Shown piece after piece: positions 1-6,943 of a DNA stretch of 64,000 nucleotides (the first letter of the stretch is position 1; each line of letters begins with the position of its first letter). A program made the position numbers and the translations under genes. The notes beneath the pieces were generated by a model, which did no database searches, was not told where the DNA came from, and was given only the letters and a program-made list of their open reading frames with translations. Origin of the DNA: MFD00082-c5 sp963697995 (lineage in GTDB: Bacteria; Chlamydiota; Chlamydiia; Chlamydiales; JAJFMB01); contig OY969110.1 of NCBI GenBank assembly GCA_963697995.1, forward strand, positions 1,364,001 through 1,428,000. The letters are read 5' to 3'.

Positions 1-190
1 GAGGTGCAAAACCTCTCTCCCCTTTGCCTTAAGGTTTGGCGCTAGCCAAAAACCTTAAGGGATTAAACTTCATCCGATTAGATTGAACGCCAAATAGTTA
101 CAACAATGGGTAAAAGGATCAAGGGGGGGGTAGGGGGGAAATCGCTTTTCCCCCCTGCTTTCAACTTAGGAGGGGAAGCAAAAGGGGGAT

Positions 191-279
191 CCTAAGGGGG
201 AAAAGCATTTTCCCCCTTAGAACACCTCCAACCAAAGGTTGGAGCCATTATCTCATTTCCGAATTTAGGGTGAGTGGTG
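191..279. repeat. Dispersed palindromic repeat, copy 1
   Basis: The unit begins with a near-perfect hairpin (CTAAGGGGGAAAA, loop GCA, TTTTCCCCCTTAG) and continues with a second short palindrome (CCAACC AAA GGTTGG) and a tail reading 'ccattatctcatttccg'. The same unit is found at 1343-1431 and, without the first hairpin, at 31776-31824. It encodes nothing and resembles REP-type elements. Confidence 0.7.
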
Positions 280-654
280 GGGGGTTAAGGGGGGAGAGAG
301 GGCTTTTAAAGTCCTCTCTCCCCCCTCCCCTTTTCAAGTTTGGCTTTAGCTACAAACTTGAAAAAACTGTTTTAAAACCTTTAACCTTACCATTAAATTT
401 ACAAACTTAAACCAAAAAATTAAAGCAAAGCCTTGATGCGATTTTTTTCAAGGTTAAGCCTTAAGCCCCAAAAAAAAATAAAGCAAAGACTTGATGCAAT
501 TTTTTCAAGTTTGGCTTTAGCTACAAACTTGAAAAAAAAATAACTCATAGTGTTAAAAGTAAACTCCAATTACTGGTTACACTTCCAACTTTTGACGGGC
601 TCAATTTCTCTTAAGGATTTTCAACTCTCTCAAAATTAACAACTTAAAATTCAC

Positions 655-684
655 TTGAAAATAATGTATCCTAAAAGATACAAT
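655..684 (+). promoter_or_regulatory. Promoter and operator candidate for the HigB/HigA-type module
   Basis: A -35 like TTGAAA (655-660) and a -10 like TACAAT (679-684) are 18 bases apart. A short inverted repeat GTATC-N6-GATAC (666-681) overlaps the -10 and could be the operator bound by the antitoxin. The toxin ATG is only eight bases beyond the -10, so the transcript would begin at or next to the start codon. Confidence 0.45.
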
Positions 685-692
685 AAGATTGT

Positions 693-1037
693 ATGGAAGA
701 AATCGAAATTGAACTCTATGAAACCTCTACTGGCAAGCGACCCTTTGAGATCTGGATTAAGGAAATCAAAGAGATTCATACCCGGGCCAAAATCTTGACA
801 AGGCTTGATCGCTTGAAGCTTGGGAACTTTGGCGATTGCAAAACCTTACAAGAAGGTGTTTGCGAGCTTAGGATTCATTACGGCCCCGGAATTAGAATTT
901 ATTATGGGAAGATTGGGAATAAAGTCATCTTGCTTCTTTGTGGTGGCGAAAAGGGTTCCCAAGAGAAGGATATCACTAAAGCAAAGCAGTATTTAAAGGA
1001 TTATCAATCAAGGGAGATAGGTTATGGCAAGAAGTAA
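693..1037 (+). CDS. RelE/HigB-type addiction-module toxin
   Basis: This 114-residue basic protein belongs to the phage-derived Gp49-like/HigB branch of the RelE/ParE superfamily ('addiction module killer protein'). Known members inhibit translation by cutting mRNA at the ribosome. What shows it is the family pattern: an N-terminal strand with ETSTGKRPFEIW, a helical LDRLKLGNFGDCK segment, ELRIHYGPGIRIYYG as the central strands, and a C-terminal LLLCGGEKGSQEKDI...A stretch. The antitoxin gene follows and overlaps by 14 bases, the toxin-first order usual for this type. No good ribosome binding site precedes the ATG, in keeping with a leaderless transcript from the promoter just upstream. The gene appears intact. 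Confidence 0.88.
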   Translation: MEEIEIELYETSTGKRPFEIWIKEIKEIHTRAKILTRLDRLKLGNFGDCKTLQEGVCELRIHYGPGIRIYYGKIGNKVILLLCGGEKGSQEKDITKAKQYLKDYQSREIGYGKK

Positions 1038-1326
1038 AAAATATCAGGAATTTCTAATTGGGCATTTAGCAGATCACGATGAAGCTGTGGCCTACCTAAA
1101 CGCAGCTTTAGAAGAAAGTCTTAAAGGTGATGAAGAGTCACAACACATTTTCTTGATAGCTCTTCGGAATGTCGCAGAGGCACAAGGCGGGATTAGTGCT
1201 ATAGCTAAAAAAGCTCATGTTGGTCGTGAAAGCCTTTATAAAACACTTTCAGGAACTGGCAATCCTAAATGGCAGACTTTGGTATCTTTATGCGTTGCTA
1301 TGGGGTTAAATTTAAGATTGAGTTAG
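1024..1326 (+). CDS. HigA-type antitoxin (XRE-like)
   Basis: This 100-residue protein is the antidote partner of the toxin before it. The N-terminal half (residues 1-55: LADHDEAVAYLNAALEE, then FLIALRNVAEAQG) and the C-terminal helix-turn-helix (ISAIAKKAHVGRESLYKTLS, then NPKWQTLVSLCVAMGLNL) are typical of the 'addiction module antidote protein' family. It should neutralise the toxin and repress the shared promoter. Overlap with the toxin gene implies one mRNA. The hairpin of the dispersed repeat starts 16 bases after the stop and may end transcription. Confidence 0.88.
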   Translation: MARSKKYQEFLIGHLADHDEAVAYLNAALEESLKGDEESQHIFLIALRNVAEAQGGISAIAKKAHVGRESLYKTLSGTGNPKWQTLVSLCVAMGLNLRLS

Positions 1327-1342
1327 TTTTACTTAGGAGGGT

Positions 1343-1431
1343 TCTAAGGGGGAAAAGCATTTTCCCCCTTAGAACTCCTCCAACCAAAGGTTGGAGCCAT
1401 TATCTCTTTTCCGAATTTAGGGTGAGTGGTG
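1343..1431. repeat. Dispersed palindromic repeat, copy 2
   Basis: This is a near-identical copy of the unit at 191-279. Its 13-bp hairpin (1343-1371) lies just after the antitoxin stop and could act as a terminator. Its tail reaches into the 3' end of hicB: the last eight hicB codons (LTLNSEKR) are read from repeat sequence, so the element appears to have landed at the end of that gene. Confidence 0.7.
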
Positions 1432-1753
1432 TGGATGCAAGAAGTTGCTGGATTCCATTTTTAAGCCAAGTATTGAGGCTGACCTCGTTGCGTTTTGCTT
1501 CATAGGCAATTCGTTCATGAATTTCTGGAGGTAATCTTAAGAGAAGGTTACCTGAAAATGGTTTTTCAGGAGCTCTTCCTAGTTCCTTGCAAAAATCAAG
1601 ATATTCATCAACTGAGTCTTTGAAAGCTTGTTCTAATTCAGCTACTGAGGTGCCTTGAAATGTGACGACATCTCTTAAGCCTGCAACTTCCCCATGGAAG
1701 ATTTTTGCATCTTCGTCATAGCTGACTTGTCCGTGATAACCTTTATAGTTCAT
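1400..1753 (-). CDS. hicB: HicB-family antitoxin
   Basis: The 117-residue product has the two parts of long HicB proteins. An N-terminal RNase H-like partial fold begins MNYKGYHGQVSYDEDAKIF and includes GLRDVVTFQG and the AFKDSVDEYLDFC helix. A C-terminal ribbon-helix-helix domain reads LLLRLPPEIHERIAYEA followed by EVSLNTWLKNGIQQLL. It should bind HicA and repress the operon. The start codon overlaps the hicA stop (ATGA). Compared with the copy at 6454-6786 it has a longer tail (LTLNSEKR), which is encoded by the adjoining repeat. Confidence 0.9.
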   Translation of the reverse strand: MNYKGYHGQVSYDEDAKIFHGEVAGLRDVVTFQGTSVAELEQAFKDSVDEYLDFCKELGRAPEKPFSGNLLLRLPPEIHERIAYEAKRNEVSLNTWLKNGIQQLLASTPLTLNSEKR

Positions 1754-2004
1754 GGTTTTACTCCTGCCTCCTCTAAAAAACGACGGACTGACACTAATGC
1801 ACCCTTATCTATTTCCTTTTGGGGGTGCGGTCTATGAAATACGGAAACACGGTCGTTAAGAAAAATCTTTACCCTAGAGCCACGCCCTTCGGTGACTTTA
1901 GCGCCTAAGCTGACGAGGAGAGATTCGATGTCATTCCATAGTACGTTCGAGAGAATTGGTGTATGGAAGATGGCATTAAGCGTTTCAGCGTGTTTCCTTC
2001 TCAT
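1750..2004 (-). CDS. hicA: HicA-family mRNA interferase toxin
   Basis: This 84-residue protein is of the HicA family, small double-stranded-RNA-binding-fold toxins that cleave mRNA. The pattern is the common subfamily with KHAETLNAIF at the start, WNDIESLLVSLGAKVTEGRGSRVKI in the middle and VFHRPHPQKEIDKGALVSVRRFLEEAGV at the end. It is the first gene of a hicA-hicB pair on the minus strand, with the ATGA overlap typical of coupled translation. A truncated copy of the same gene is at 6783-6943. The reading frame is intact, so the toxin is probably functional. Confidence 0.9.
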   Translation of the reverse strand: MRRKHAETLNAIFHTPILSNVLWNDIESLLVSLGAKVTEGRGSRVKIFLNDRVSVFHRPHPQKEIDKGALVSVRRFLEEAGVKP

Positions 2005-2010
2005 AGCCTT

Positions 2011-2039
2011 ATGATATCAAAACATGATACTATTGTCAA
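2011..2039 (-). promoter_or_regulatory. hicAB promoter with overlapping palindrome
   Basis: On the minus strand a perfect -35 TTGACA (2034-2039) and a -10 TATCAT (2011-2016) are 17 bases apart. An inverted repeat, TATCATG and GATATCAT around TTTT, covers the spacer and the -10 and is a candidate HicB operator. Only six bases separate the -10 from the hicA ATG, so the predicted transcript starts at the start codon and would be leaderless. Confidence 0.65.
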
Positions 2040-2192
2040 TAGGTCAAAAAGGAGGATAAATAGTATTAAAATTAATAAAAATTTATTTAGATAATGTAAT
2101 TTAAGTTATCTCCATATTGTCTATTTATTTATTGACGATATGTTGTTTTTGGTTTTATAATTGTTAATTTTATAACATAATGTTTGTTTTTG

Positions 2193-3074
2193 ATGAATTG
2201 TATTAAATTAAGTTTATATTTAATTATATTTGTTTTCTGTTCGAATATATATTCTTTGGATAAAGAGGGATTCCAACATTTTTCGATTGAATATTCCAAT
2301 AGGGGAACAAATGAACGAAGTTGGAGTGAGTTTATATTTGCAGTTGAAAATGAATATGATGACATTGCTGTTTTTTTTGCTGGAAAAAATCAAAAAACTA
2401 CGTACGAATTTGAAGTGAAAAAACGGGTTGCTGCAAATGGTTTTAAGTTTAATGAATGTTTTTATAGAAATGCAATAATTTCTTTAGTGAGAAGTAGCAA
2501 GGTGGCTGTTTTAGATAAAATTCTAAAATTGGTGCATGTAGACAGTGTTTATGAATATTCTCTTGCAGCAGGAAAGGAACAAGAAAAATTGTATGCTATA
2601 CATGTTGCCATCGAAAATAATGAAAACAGTCTTGAATTGGTGAAGATTTTAGTAGAGAACGGTGCTGACGTAAACCAAGTTTCTTATAAAGTTTTTTGGA
2701 ATTGGGGGAATATAAATCCTTATAATCAAGAGAGAAGAATGAGAGTGACCCCATTGTATATAGCCACGCAAGAAGAAAAATTTGATGTTATAGAGTATTT
2801 GGTAAATAATGGAGCTGATGTTAGAGATGGTGCCTATCATACATTAAACCTAGCTATTTCTAAAAATCGATTAGATATCGTCGCTTTATTGATAGAAAAT
2901 GGTTGTAATGGATTAAGTGGAGTATTGAGTACTGCAATCGGTTCAAACAACATAGAGGCTGTATCCATGCTAATTAATCATGGAGCTAAACCAAAAGTCG
3001 ATCATATTTCTCAGGCTTTAAAGTTAGGTTTTTATGAGATAGCAGACTTGTTGACGGATGTCATGGTAGGTTGA
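2193..3074 (+). CDS. Secreted ankyrin-repeat protein
   Basis: I place the start at the ATG at 2193 rather than an upstream TTG, because it begins a clear signal peptide (MNCIKLSLYLIIFVFCSNIYS). The mature protein of about 270 residues has ankyrin repeats in its second half, with motifs such as LVKILVENGADVN, TPLYIATQEEKFDVIEYLV, LAISKNRLDIVALLIENG and NIEAVSMLINHGA. Ankyrin proteins mediate protein-protein contacts and are common as host-directed proteins in intracellular bacteria; a role as an exported host-interaction factor is inference. The gene is AT-rich compared with the core region and stands alone, between hicA (divergent) and an XRE gene (convergent). Confidence 0.8.
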   Translation: MNCIKLSLYLIIFVFCSNIYSLDKEGFQHFSIEYSNRGTNERSWSEFIFAVENEYDDIAVFFAGKNQKTTYEFEVKKRVAANGFKFNECFYRNAIISLVRSSKVAVLDKILKLVHVDSVYEYSLAAGKEQEKLYAIHVAIENNENSLELVKILVENGADVNQVSYKVFWNWGNINPYNQERRMRVTPLYIATQEEKFDVIEYLVNNGADVRDGAYHTLNLAISKNRLDIVALLIENGCNGLSGVLSTAIGSNNIEAVSMLINHGAKPKVDHISQALKLGFYEIADLLTDVMVG

Positions 3075-3136
3075 AGTTATTTTTTAACTCAAAATGAGAA
3101 ATTGGTCAAGGGTAGAGTGCTGAGCCTAGGTTCATG

Positions 3137-3373
3137 TTATTCTGGCATTAAATCTTTCGGCGAGCAGTCCAGTGCTTTTGCTAAAGCAATGATATTCTCT
3201 AATGCTATATTTCTCTCTCCTCTTTTGACTGACCCTACGTAAGTAGGATGCAAATTGGCTTTTTCAGCCAAATTCTCTTGGGTAATCCCCATCTCAAACC
3301 TCAGCATGCGTACTTTCAATCCAAAAGCTTTCCTTTCAGGTGTCTTCTTTCTGTTGTGTGGTTCCTTGCCCAT
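3137..3373 (-). CDS. Small XRE-family transcriptional regulator, copy 1
   Basis: The 78-residue protein from the internal ATG (MGKEPHNRKK...) is a single helix-turn-helix domain: FGLKVRMLRFEMGITQENLAEKANLHPTYVG, then ERNIALENIIALAKAL. I prefer this start to the upstream one at 3424 because the paralogue at 11848-12081 begins at the matching residue. One change in the recognition region stands out: SVKRGERN here against SVERGERN in the paralogue. Probably a repressor of an integrative element; its target is unknown. Confidence 0.8.
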   Translation of the reverse strand: MGKEPHNRKKTPERKAFGLKVRMLRFEMGITQENLAEKANLHPTYVGSVKRGERNIALENIIALAKALDCSPKDLMPE

Positions 3374-3585
3374 GTGTCCCTCTGAATCACAGGTAAGAAC
3401 AAAGCTTAAAAGAAATTTATGCATAAAAATTAAAGAGTGGCTGCGCTAGATTGTTGTGAATTTAGCAACTTACAACACTTCAAGATCGATTGCAACAATT
3501 TCGTTATGAGTTTAGTTGTAAACGAAAAAGAGGATTTTTTGAACTGAATCTCAGGGCACTAAAGTGCCATTCGGATCAGTCGAGC

Positions 3586-3661
3586 GGGGGAAGAGAGGGC
3601 GCGTGCCCTCTCTTCCCCCGGACCCCCATCTCTTCCCGGCAAGGGGCTTTAAGCCCCTTGC
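3586..3661. repeat. Two strong adjacent hairpins
   Basis: The first is a perfect 15-bp stem (3586-3619, GGGGGAAGAGAGGGC with loop GCGT). The second is a perfect palindrome with GCAAGGGGCT arms (3639-3661). A weaker GGCACT/AGTGCC stem precedes them. They lie between the XRE gene and the island end. A 63-codon frame across them is an artefact of the repeats. Confidence 0.75.
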
Positions 3662-3777
3662 ATCCCCCTATTAGTAGGTAGTCGCCATAGTCTCTAAATT
3701 TTCAGGTCTTGAGTAAGATTCAAAATCTCGTTGACAACGAGAATTGTAGCCCTCTTTTGTGGTGAAATGCACTATAA

Positions 3778-3871
3778 AACAAAAAAGCAGTTACAACTCT
3801 CGTTGTAACTGCCTAATTCTAAAGGACTCCGGATGCTAGATTCGAACTAGCGACCAATGGATTAACAGTCC
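3778..3871. repeat. Left attachment repeat (tRNA-Asn 3' half)
   Basis: These 94 bases are a direct repeat of 18090-18183. Bases 3828-3871 are identical to the 3' half of tRNA-Asn, including the anticodon stem; the other 50 bases match imperfectly. Beyond 3871 the tRNA identity stops abruptly, so no functional tRNA can be made here. This is what a tyrosine integrase leaves at the far end of an element that inserted into the 3' end of a tRNA gene. Confidence 0.85.
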
Positions 3872-4048
3872 GACGTAAGCTAATAGTCTACAACACCTTA
3901 CAATTCATAGCAACAACAAACTTAAGGACTTATGCATGAAGGACTTGCTGCTGTTTGTTGTCTCTTGTCGTGAGTTTTTGTAGTGGAGTGCACCATGAGT
4001 GCACCATTCTAAGCATGTATTTTGGCAGGGGATTTATTGGGAATGGTA

Positions 4049-4176
4049 TTAAGACTGGCTTCATGACGTTTTGCTTCATAGGTAATTCGTTCATGAATTT
4101 CTGGAGGTAATCGCAATAGAAGAGTGCGCAGGAATGGCTTTTAAGGGGCTCTTCCTAGTTCTTTACAAAAATCAAG
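4049..4176 (-). pseudogene. hicB remnant
   Basis: On the minus strand this stretch aligns by eye with hicB codons for the ribbon-helix-helix half (LLLRLPPEIHERITYEAKRHEASLNT-like), but it lacks the start and the N-terminal domain and has no open frame. It is the third hicB copy in the window, the others being at 1400 and 6454. The flanking text (a doubled 'gtgcacca' motif) is shared with the region before the copy at 6454, so the copies may have spread with the attachment repeats. Confidence 0.7.
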
Positions 4177-4214
4177 ATGTGATCAAGTAAGTAAGTGATG
4201 CCATTCATCATTTT

Positions 4215-4526
4215 CTATAATTCCTCAAATCTATTATAAATAATTCTTCCATATGAGTTGATTTTTAGAGGAAATAGTACAGCTGAAAGTTCAATTTCGA
4301 TTGTATATTCTTTTGGAAAATCAGCTATGACCTCAGCTTCAGCATCATTAGCAAGCTCCCTTTCTGTTTCTGAAGGCTCATCGCTATAATAGAAATATAG
4401 AGAGATCAAGTGATCAACGAGTTGAAAGGAGACTCTCCGAAGGTTAGATGTTACTTTGTCAAGGAGAGCTCTTTGAATAGACAAACAAACTTTACTTTGG
4501 GTAGATAAATAAACGTGGCTTTCCAT
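4215..4526 (-). CDS. Putative immunity protein
   Basis: The 103-residue acidic protein follows the Ntox50 toxin gene by nine bases on the same strand, the usual place of an immunity gene. Its pattern (IQRALLDKVTSNLRRVSFQL, then ISLYFYYSDEPSETERELA and AEAEVIADFP) is like a widespread family of small bacterial immunity-type proteins that I recognise from sequence but cannot name with certainty. It should bind and block the toxin. The frame is intact although the toxin gene is broken, which fits selection to keep an antidote. Confidence 0.65.
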   Translation of the reverse strand: MESHVYLSTQSKVCLSIQRALLDKVTSNLRRVSFQLVDHLISLYFYYSDEPSETERELANDAEAEVIADFPKEYTIEIELSAVLFPLKINSYGRIIYNRFEEL

Positions 4527-4535
4527 GAGATGCGG

Positions 4536-5267
4536 TTATCCATTAGGGTGAGATGGTACGATATGTGCTCCATCTTTTGAGTATCTTACCGTACCTTTTG
4601 TTGTTGGTAATTTAATGGTTGGGGTGTTTTCATCGATATAATAACCAATCACCTTTCCAAAGTCAACTCTTTCAACATAGCCATTAGTCCCAGGTGCAAA
4701 TTTATTTTTCGGCACGCCTTTTCCAGCAAATTCTTTCAATAGATTCGATGGGTCTGGATCGGTTAGAATACTTCTAAATCTATCGGGCTCATAATTATGT
4801 TTTCCTGGTACATGCTTGTTCTGTCTATCTAAATGGAGCTTAATATTTTTAAAGTACGCTTCTCGGTCAGATGCATGCTTAATAGCTGCTGTGGTAATTT
4901 TTTGTTTTCCAGCACTAGAAGTTGTTAGTGCTTCTAAGTTACATAATTGATTAGCTATTTTTAGGTTTCGATAGGCTTGTATCATTTTAAAGGCAACTTT
5001 TCCTTCAAAAATAGCTATGCCATATTTTCCAATCGTTTGGCCAATAATTACTCCTTTCTCATTTGCAGTTAACTGATCAAAATTATGGTAGAGGTCTTGG
5101 ATTAGCTCCACACAATCATTTAGAGTTTCCTTATCTACAGTTTTGAGGTATTCAACAGTGCATTCTCCCATCTCATAACACATTTGTGCAAAATAGTGAC
5201 TCGATTCAGGGGGTGTTGAACAACAGTCGACCATAGGACAGTTCCTAAGCCATATGTTGTATGACAT
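4536..5267 (-). CDS. Ntox50 (polymorphic toxin type 50) segment
   Basis: This open frame of 243 codons carries the C-terminal toxin domain in its last 110 residues. Motifs of the Ntox50 family are present: RQNKHVPGKHNY, then LLKEFAGKGVP, RVDFGKVIGYYID, and the end TTKGTVRYSKDGAHIVPSHP. Ntox50 is predicted to be a nuclease of the BECR fold, probably acting on RNA. Residues from about 20 to 130 are a helical linker (YFAQMCYEMGEC, then GQTIGKYGIAIFEG). The first 20 residues are probably out of frame; the true N-terminus lies in the frame upstream. An immunity gene follows immediately. Confidence 0.75.
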   Translation of the reverse strand: MSYNIWLRNCPMVDCCSTPPESSHYFAQMCYEMGECTVEYLKTVDKETLNDCVELIQDLYHNFDQLTANEKGVIIGQTIGKYGIAIFEGKVAFKMIQAYRNLKIANQLCNLEALTTSSAGKQKITTAAIKHASDREAYFKNIKLHLDRQNKHVPGKHNYEPDRFRSILTDPDPSNLLKEFAGKGVPKNKFAPGTNGYVERVDFGKVIGYYIDENTPTIKLPTTKGTVRYSKDGAHIVPSHPNG

Positions 5268-5881
5268 AACGAAGGTACAAAATCTACAAGTTCATGAGCT
5301 GATTCAGTACATAGACTAGTAAACAAAGCCGTAGCAAATTCGGCAGAGACTACATTTCTATTCAAAGACTTTACAGTTAATTTGTTTGAAGTTAAAAAGT
5401 CTTCAATTGCTAAATCGAAATCTCCTATTTCAAAATAAGCTGCCGATCTTTGAAAATAAAGTTCTTTATTTGTCGGATCATTTTGGATGGCTTCGGATAA
5501 AGCTTCAACTGCTTTATAGAATTGTCTTGAGTCAAAATAAGCTTGTCCTAAAATTAAATGGCTATTACGAGCTATATCCACTGGACTGATATTTTTCTGT
5601 TCACAAGTTTTAATGTACTTTTCCGCAAGTTGAATGGATGTCTCGACATTACCTTCTGTATACTCAAGAAAAGAGTTATCTAAGAGCGTTAAATGATTAT
5701 AGTGGTTATATTTTTCGCAACGATTATAAATAGACTGAAATTCAGATTTAATCTTTTCTAACAGGTTGAAATTTATGTTAAGACTAGTATCACATGATTT
5801 TCGACTCTCTTCTATTTTTGCATCAAGATATTTTCCGCTACCTTTTTTCTGTGATTCTTGTTCGGCTTGATATTCAGTATA
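5135..5881 (-). pseudogene. TPR segment of the broken toxin gene
   Basis: The frame is open from about 5881 with no ATG; a GTG at 5581 is the first usable start. It encodes a helical stretch (LNINFNLLEKIKSEFQSIY) and then tetratricopeptide repeats: HLILGQAYFDSRQFYKAVEA, LSEAIQNDPTNKELYFQRSA, AYFEIGDFDLAIEDFLTSNK. After VDFVPSLCHTTYGLG the frame runs out past the C5 run, and the sense passes to the next frame. It is the middle of the 4536-6266 gene. Confidence 0.6.
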
Positions 5882-6266
5882 AATAATTCAGATAAAGTTT
5901 TACAGAGATATTATGGAGATTGTAGTTGTAGAAATATTCGTGAAAATATAGAGGAGACTTTATTCTTGCATTTTGAATTTCTGAAGAGATTAAGTAATAC
6001 TTGTACCAAAGACTTTTTTCATCAAAATTTGTACAAAAAACTACATTATGAAACAATCTGTAGTATTCACGTTGCGGAGATGAAGGTGATGGATAAAAAC
6101 AATCGCATGAAGCTCTTTTTTGATATTCTACCCATGAATATCTATCTTTGCTGCGAAAAAAGTCGATTTCGGTAGCGAGAATGTTCTTGTGCAGGATTGA
6201 GATGAAAAAGAGGGCTAAAAGTTGCATTTTTACTGTATACATTCTTTTGAATACCTTGGTCCCCAT
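5874..6266 (-). pseudogene. Signal-peptide segment of the broken toxin gene
   Basis: From the ATG at 6227 the product begins with a signal peptide (MQLLALFFISILHKNILA) followed by an aromatic-rich domain (YSWVEYQKRASCDCFY, KSLWYKYYLISSE). The frame ends at 5874 where the TPR frame takes over, so this is the N-terminus of the gene spanning 4536-6266. Export across the inner membrane is therefore expected for the intact ancestor. Confidence 0.55.
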
Positions 6267-6453
6267 AAGGCAGTTAATCTACAACGATTTGAAATATGAA
6301 TCAAGGAGGAAAAACGATGTATCTACAACACATGACAATTCATAGCAGTACAAACTTAATGGCTTATGTGTGAATGAGTTGTTGCTGACTGTTGTCTCTT
6401 GCTGTGACTTTTTATGGGGAAGTGCACCATAAGTGCACCATTTAAGCTTTGAT

Positions 6454-6786
6454 TTATCTTGGTGTAGATGCAAGAAGTTGCTGGATTCCATTTTTAAGCC
6501 AAGTATTGAGACTGACTTCATTGCGTTTTGCTTCATAGGCAATTCTTTCATGAATTTCTGGAGGCAATCTCAATAAAAGGTTACCTGAGAATGGCTTTTC
6601 AGGGGTTCTTCCAAGTTCTTTACAGAAATCAAGATACTCATCAATTGAGTCTTTGAAAGCTTGTTCTAATTCAGTTACTGAGGTGCCTTGAAATGTGACA
6701 ACATCTCTTAAGCCTGCAACTTCTCCATGAAAGATTTTTGCATCTTCGTCATAGCTGACTTGCCCGTGATAACCTTTATAGTTCAT
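6454..6786 (-). CDS. hicB: HicB-family antitoxin, second copy
   Basis: The 110-residue product differs from the copy at 1400-1753 at only a few positions (for example TSVTELEQAFKDSIDEYLD) and ends in LASTPR without the repeat-derived tail. Its partner hicA is truncated just upstream, leaving an antitoxin without a toxin. It could still bind the other HicA or the other hicAB operator, so cross-talk between the loci is possible. Confidence 0.85.
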   Translation of the reverse strand: MNYKGYHGQVSYDEDAKIFHGEVAGLRDVVTFQGTSVTELEQAFKDSIDEYLDFCKELGRTPEKPFSGNLLLRLPPEIHERIAYEAKRNEVSLNTWLKNGIQQLLASTPR

Positions 6787-6943
6787 GGTTTTACTCCTGC
6801 TTCCTCTAAAAAACGGCGGACCGACACTAATGCACCCTTATCTATTTCCTTTTGGGGGTGCGGTCTATGAAATACGGAAACACGGTCATTAAGAAATATC
6901 TTTACTCTAGAGCCACGTCCTTCGGTAACCTTGGCGCCTGGAG
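6783..6943 (-). pseudogene. hicA truncated at its 5' end
   Basis: The bases from 6943 to the TGA at 6783 match the C-terminal 53 codons of hicA (SRVKIFLNDRVSVFHRPHP onward), and overlap hicB by ATGA as in the intact pair. Homology ends at about 6943, where the dfsB-like gene begins, so a recombination removed the start and the first 30 codons. No toxin can be made. Confidence 0.75.

Larger units (their letters stand above)
1..692. other. Non-coding, repeat-rich stretch
   Basis: I see no credible gene here. The stretch holds long G and C runs, a stem-loop at about 27-60 with CCTTAAGG at each end and GCCAAA/TTTGGC inside, two copies of a hairpin (about 331-364 and 501-540) with CAAGTTTG and CAAACTTG arms, and a dispersed repeat at 191-279. 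Similar G-run text and the phrase around 'aaaggatcaaggggggg' come back at about 31730-31760, so this is part of a repeat family and not unique spacer. Confidence 0.6.
4536..6266 (-). pseudogene. Frameshifted secreted TPR protein with Ntox50 toxin domain
   Basis: Three overlapping minus-strand frames join into one gene of about 570 codons when two single-base errors are repaired. Part 1 (6227 to about 5880) has a signal peptide; part 2 (about 5881 to 5210) has tetratricopeptide repeats; part 3 (about 5210 to 4536) ends in a polymorphic-toxin type 50 domain. The first break is in a TTATTTAT stretch near 5880 and the second in a run of five C (5209-5213 on the plus strand as G); one extra C would give ...VVQHPPESSHYF... 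Each frame is otherwise open and protein-like. This is either a recent pseudogene, a phase-variable gene, or a sequencing error; the homopolymer position allows all three. Confidence 0.7.

Noticed and set aside
3490..3681. 63-codon frame across the G/C-rich palindromes
   Set aside because: Its second half is the two perfect hairpins, and the composition is not that of a protein.
6279..6551. 90-codon frame overlapping hicB copy 2
   Set aside because: The part with sense overlaps hicB in another frame and the rest is attachment-repeat remnant.
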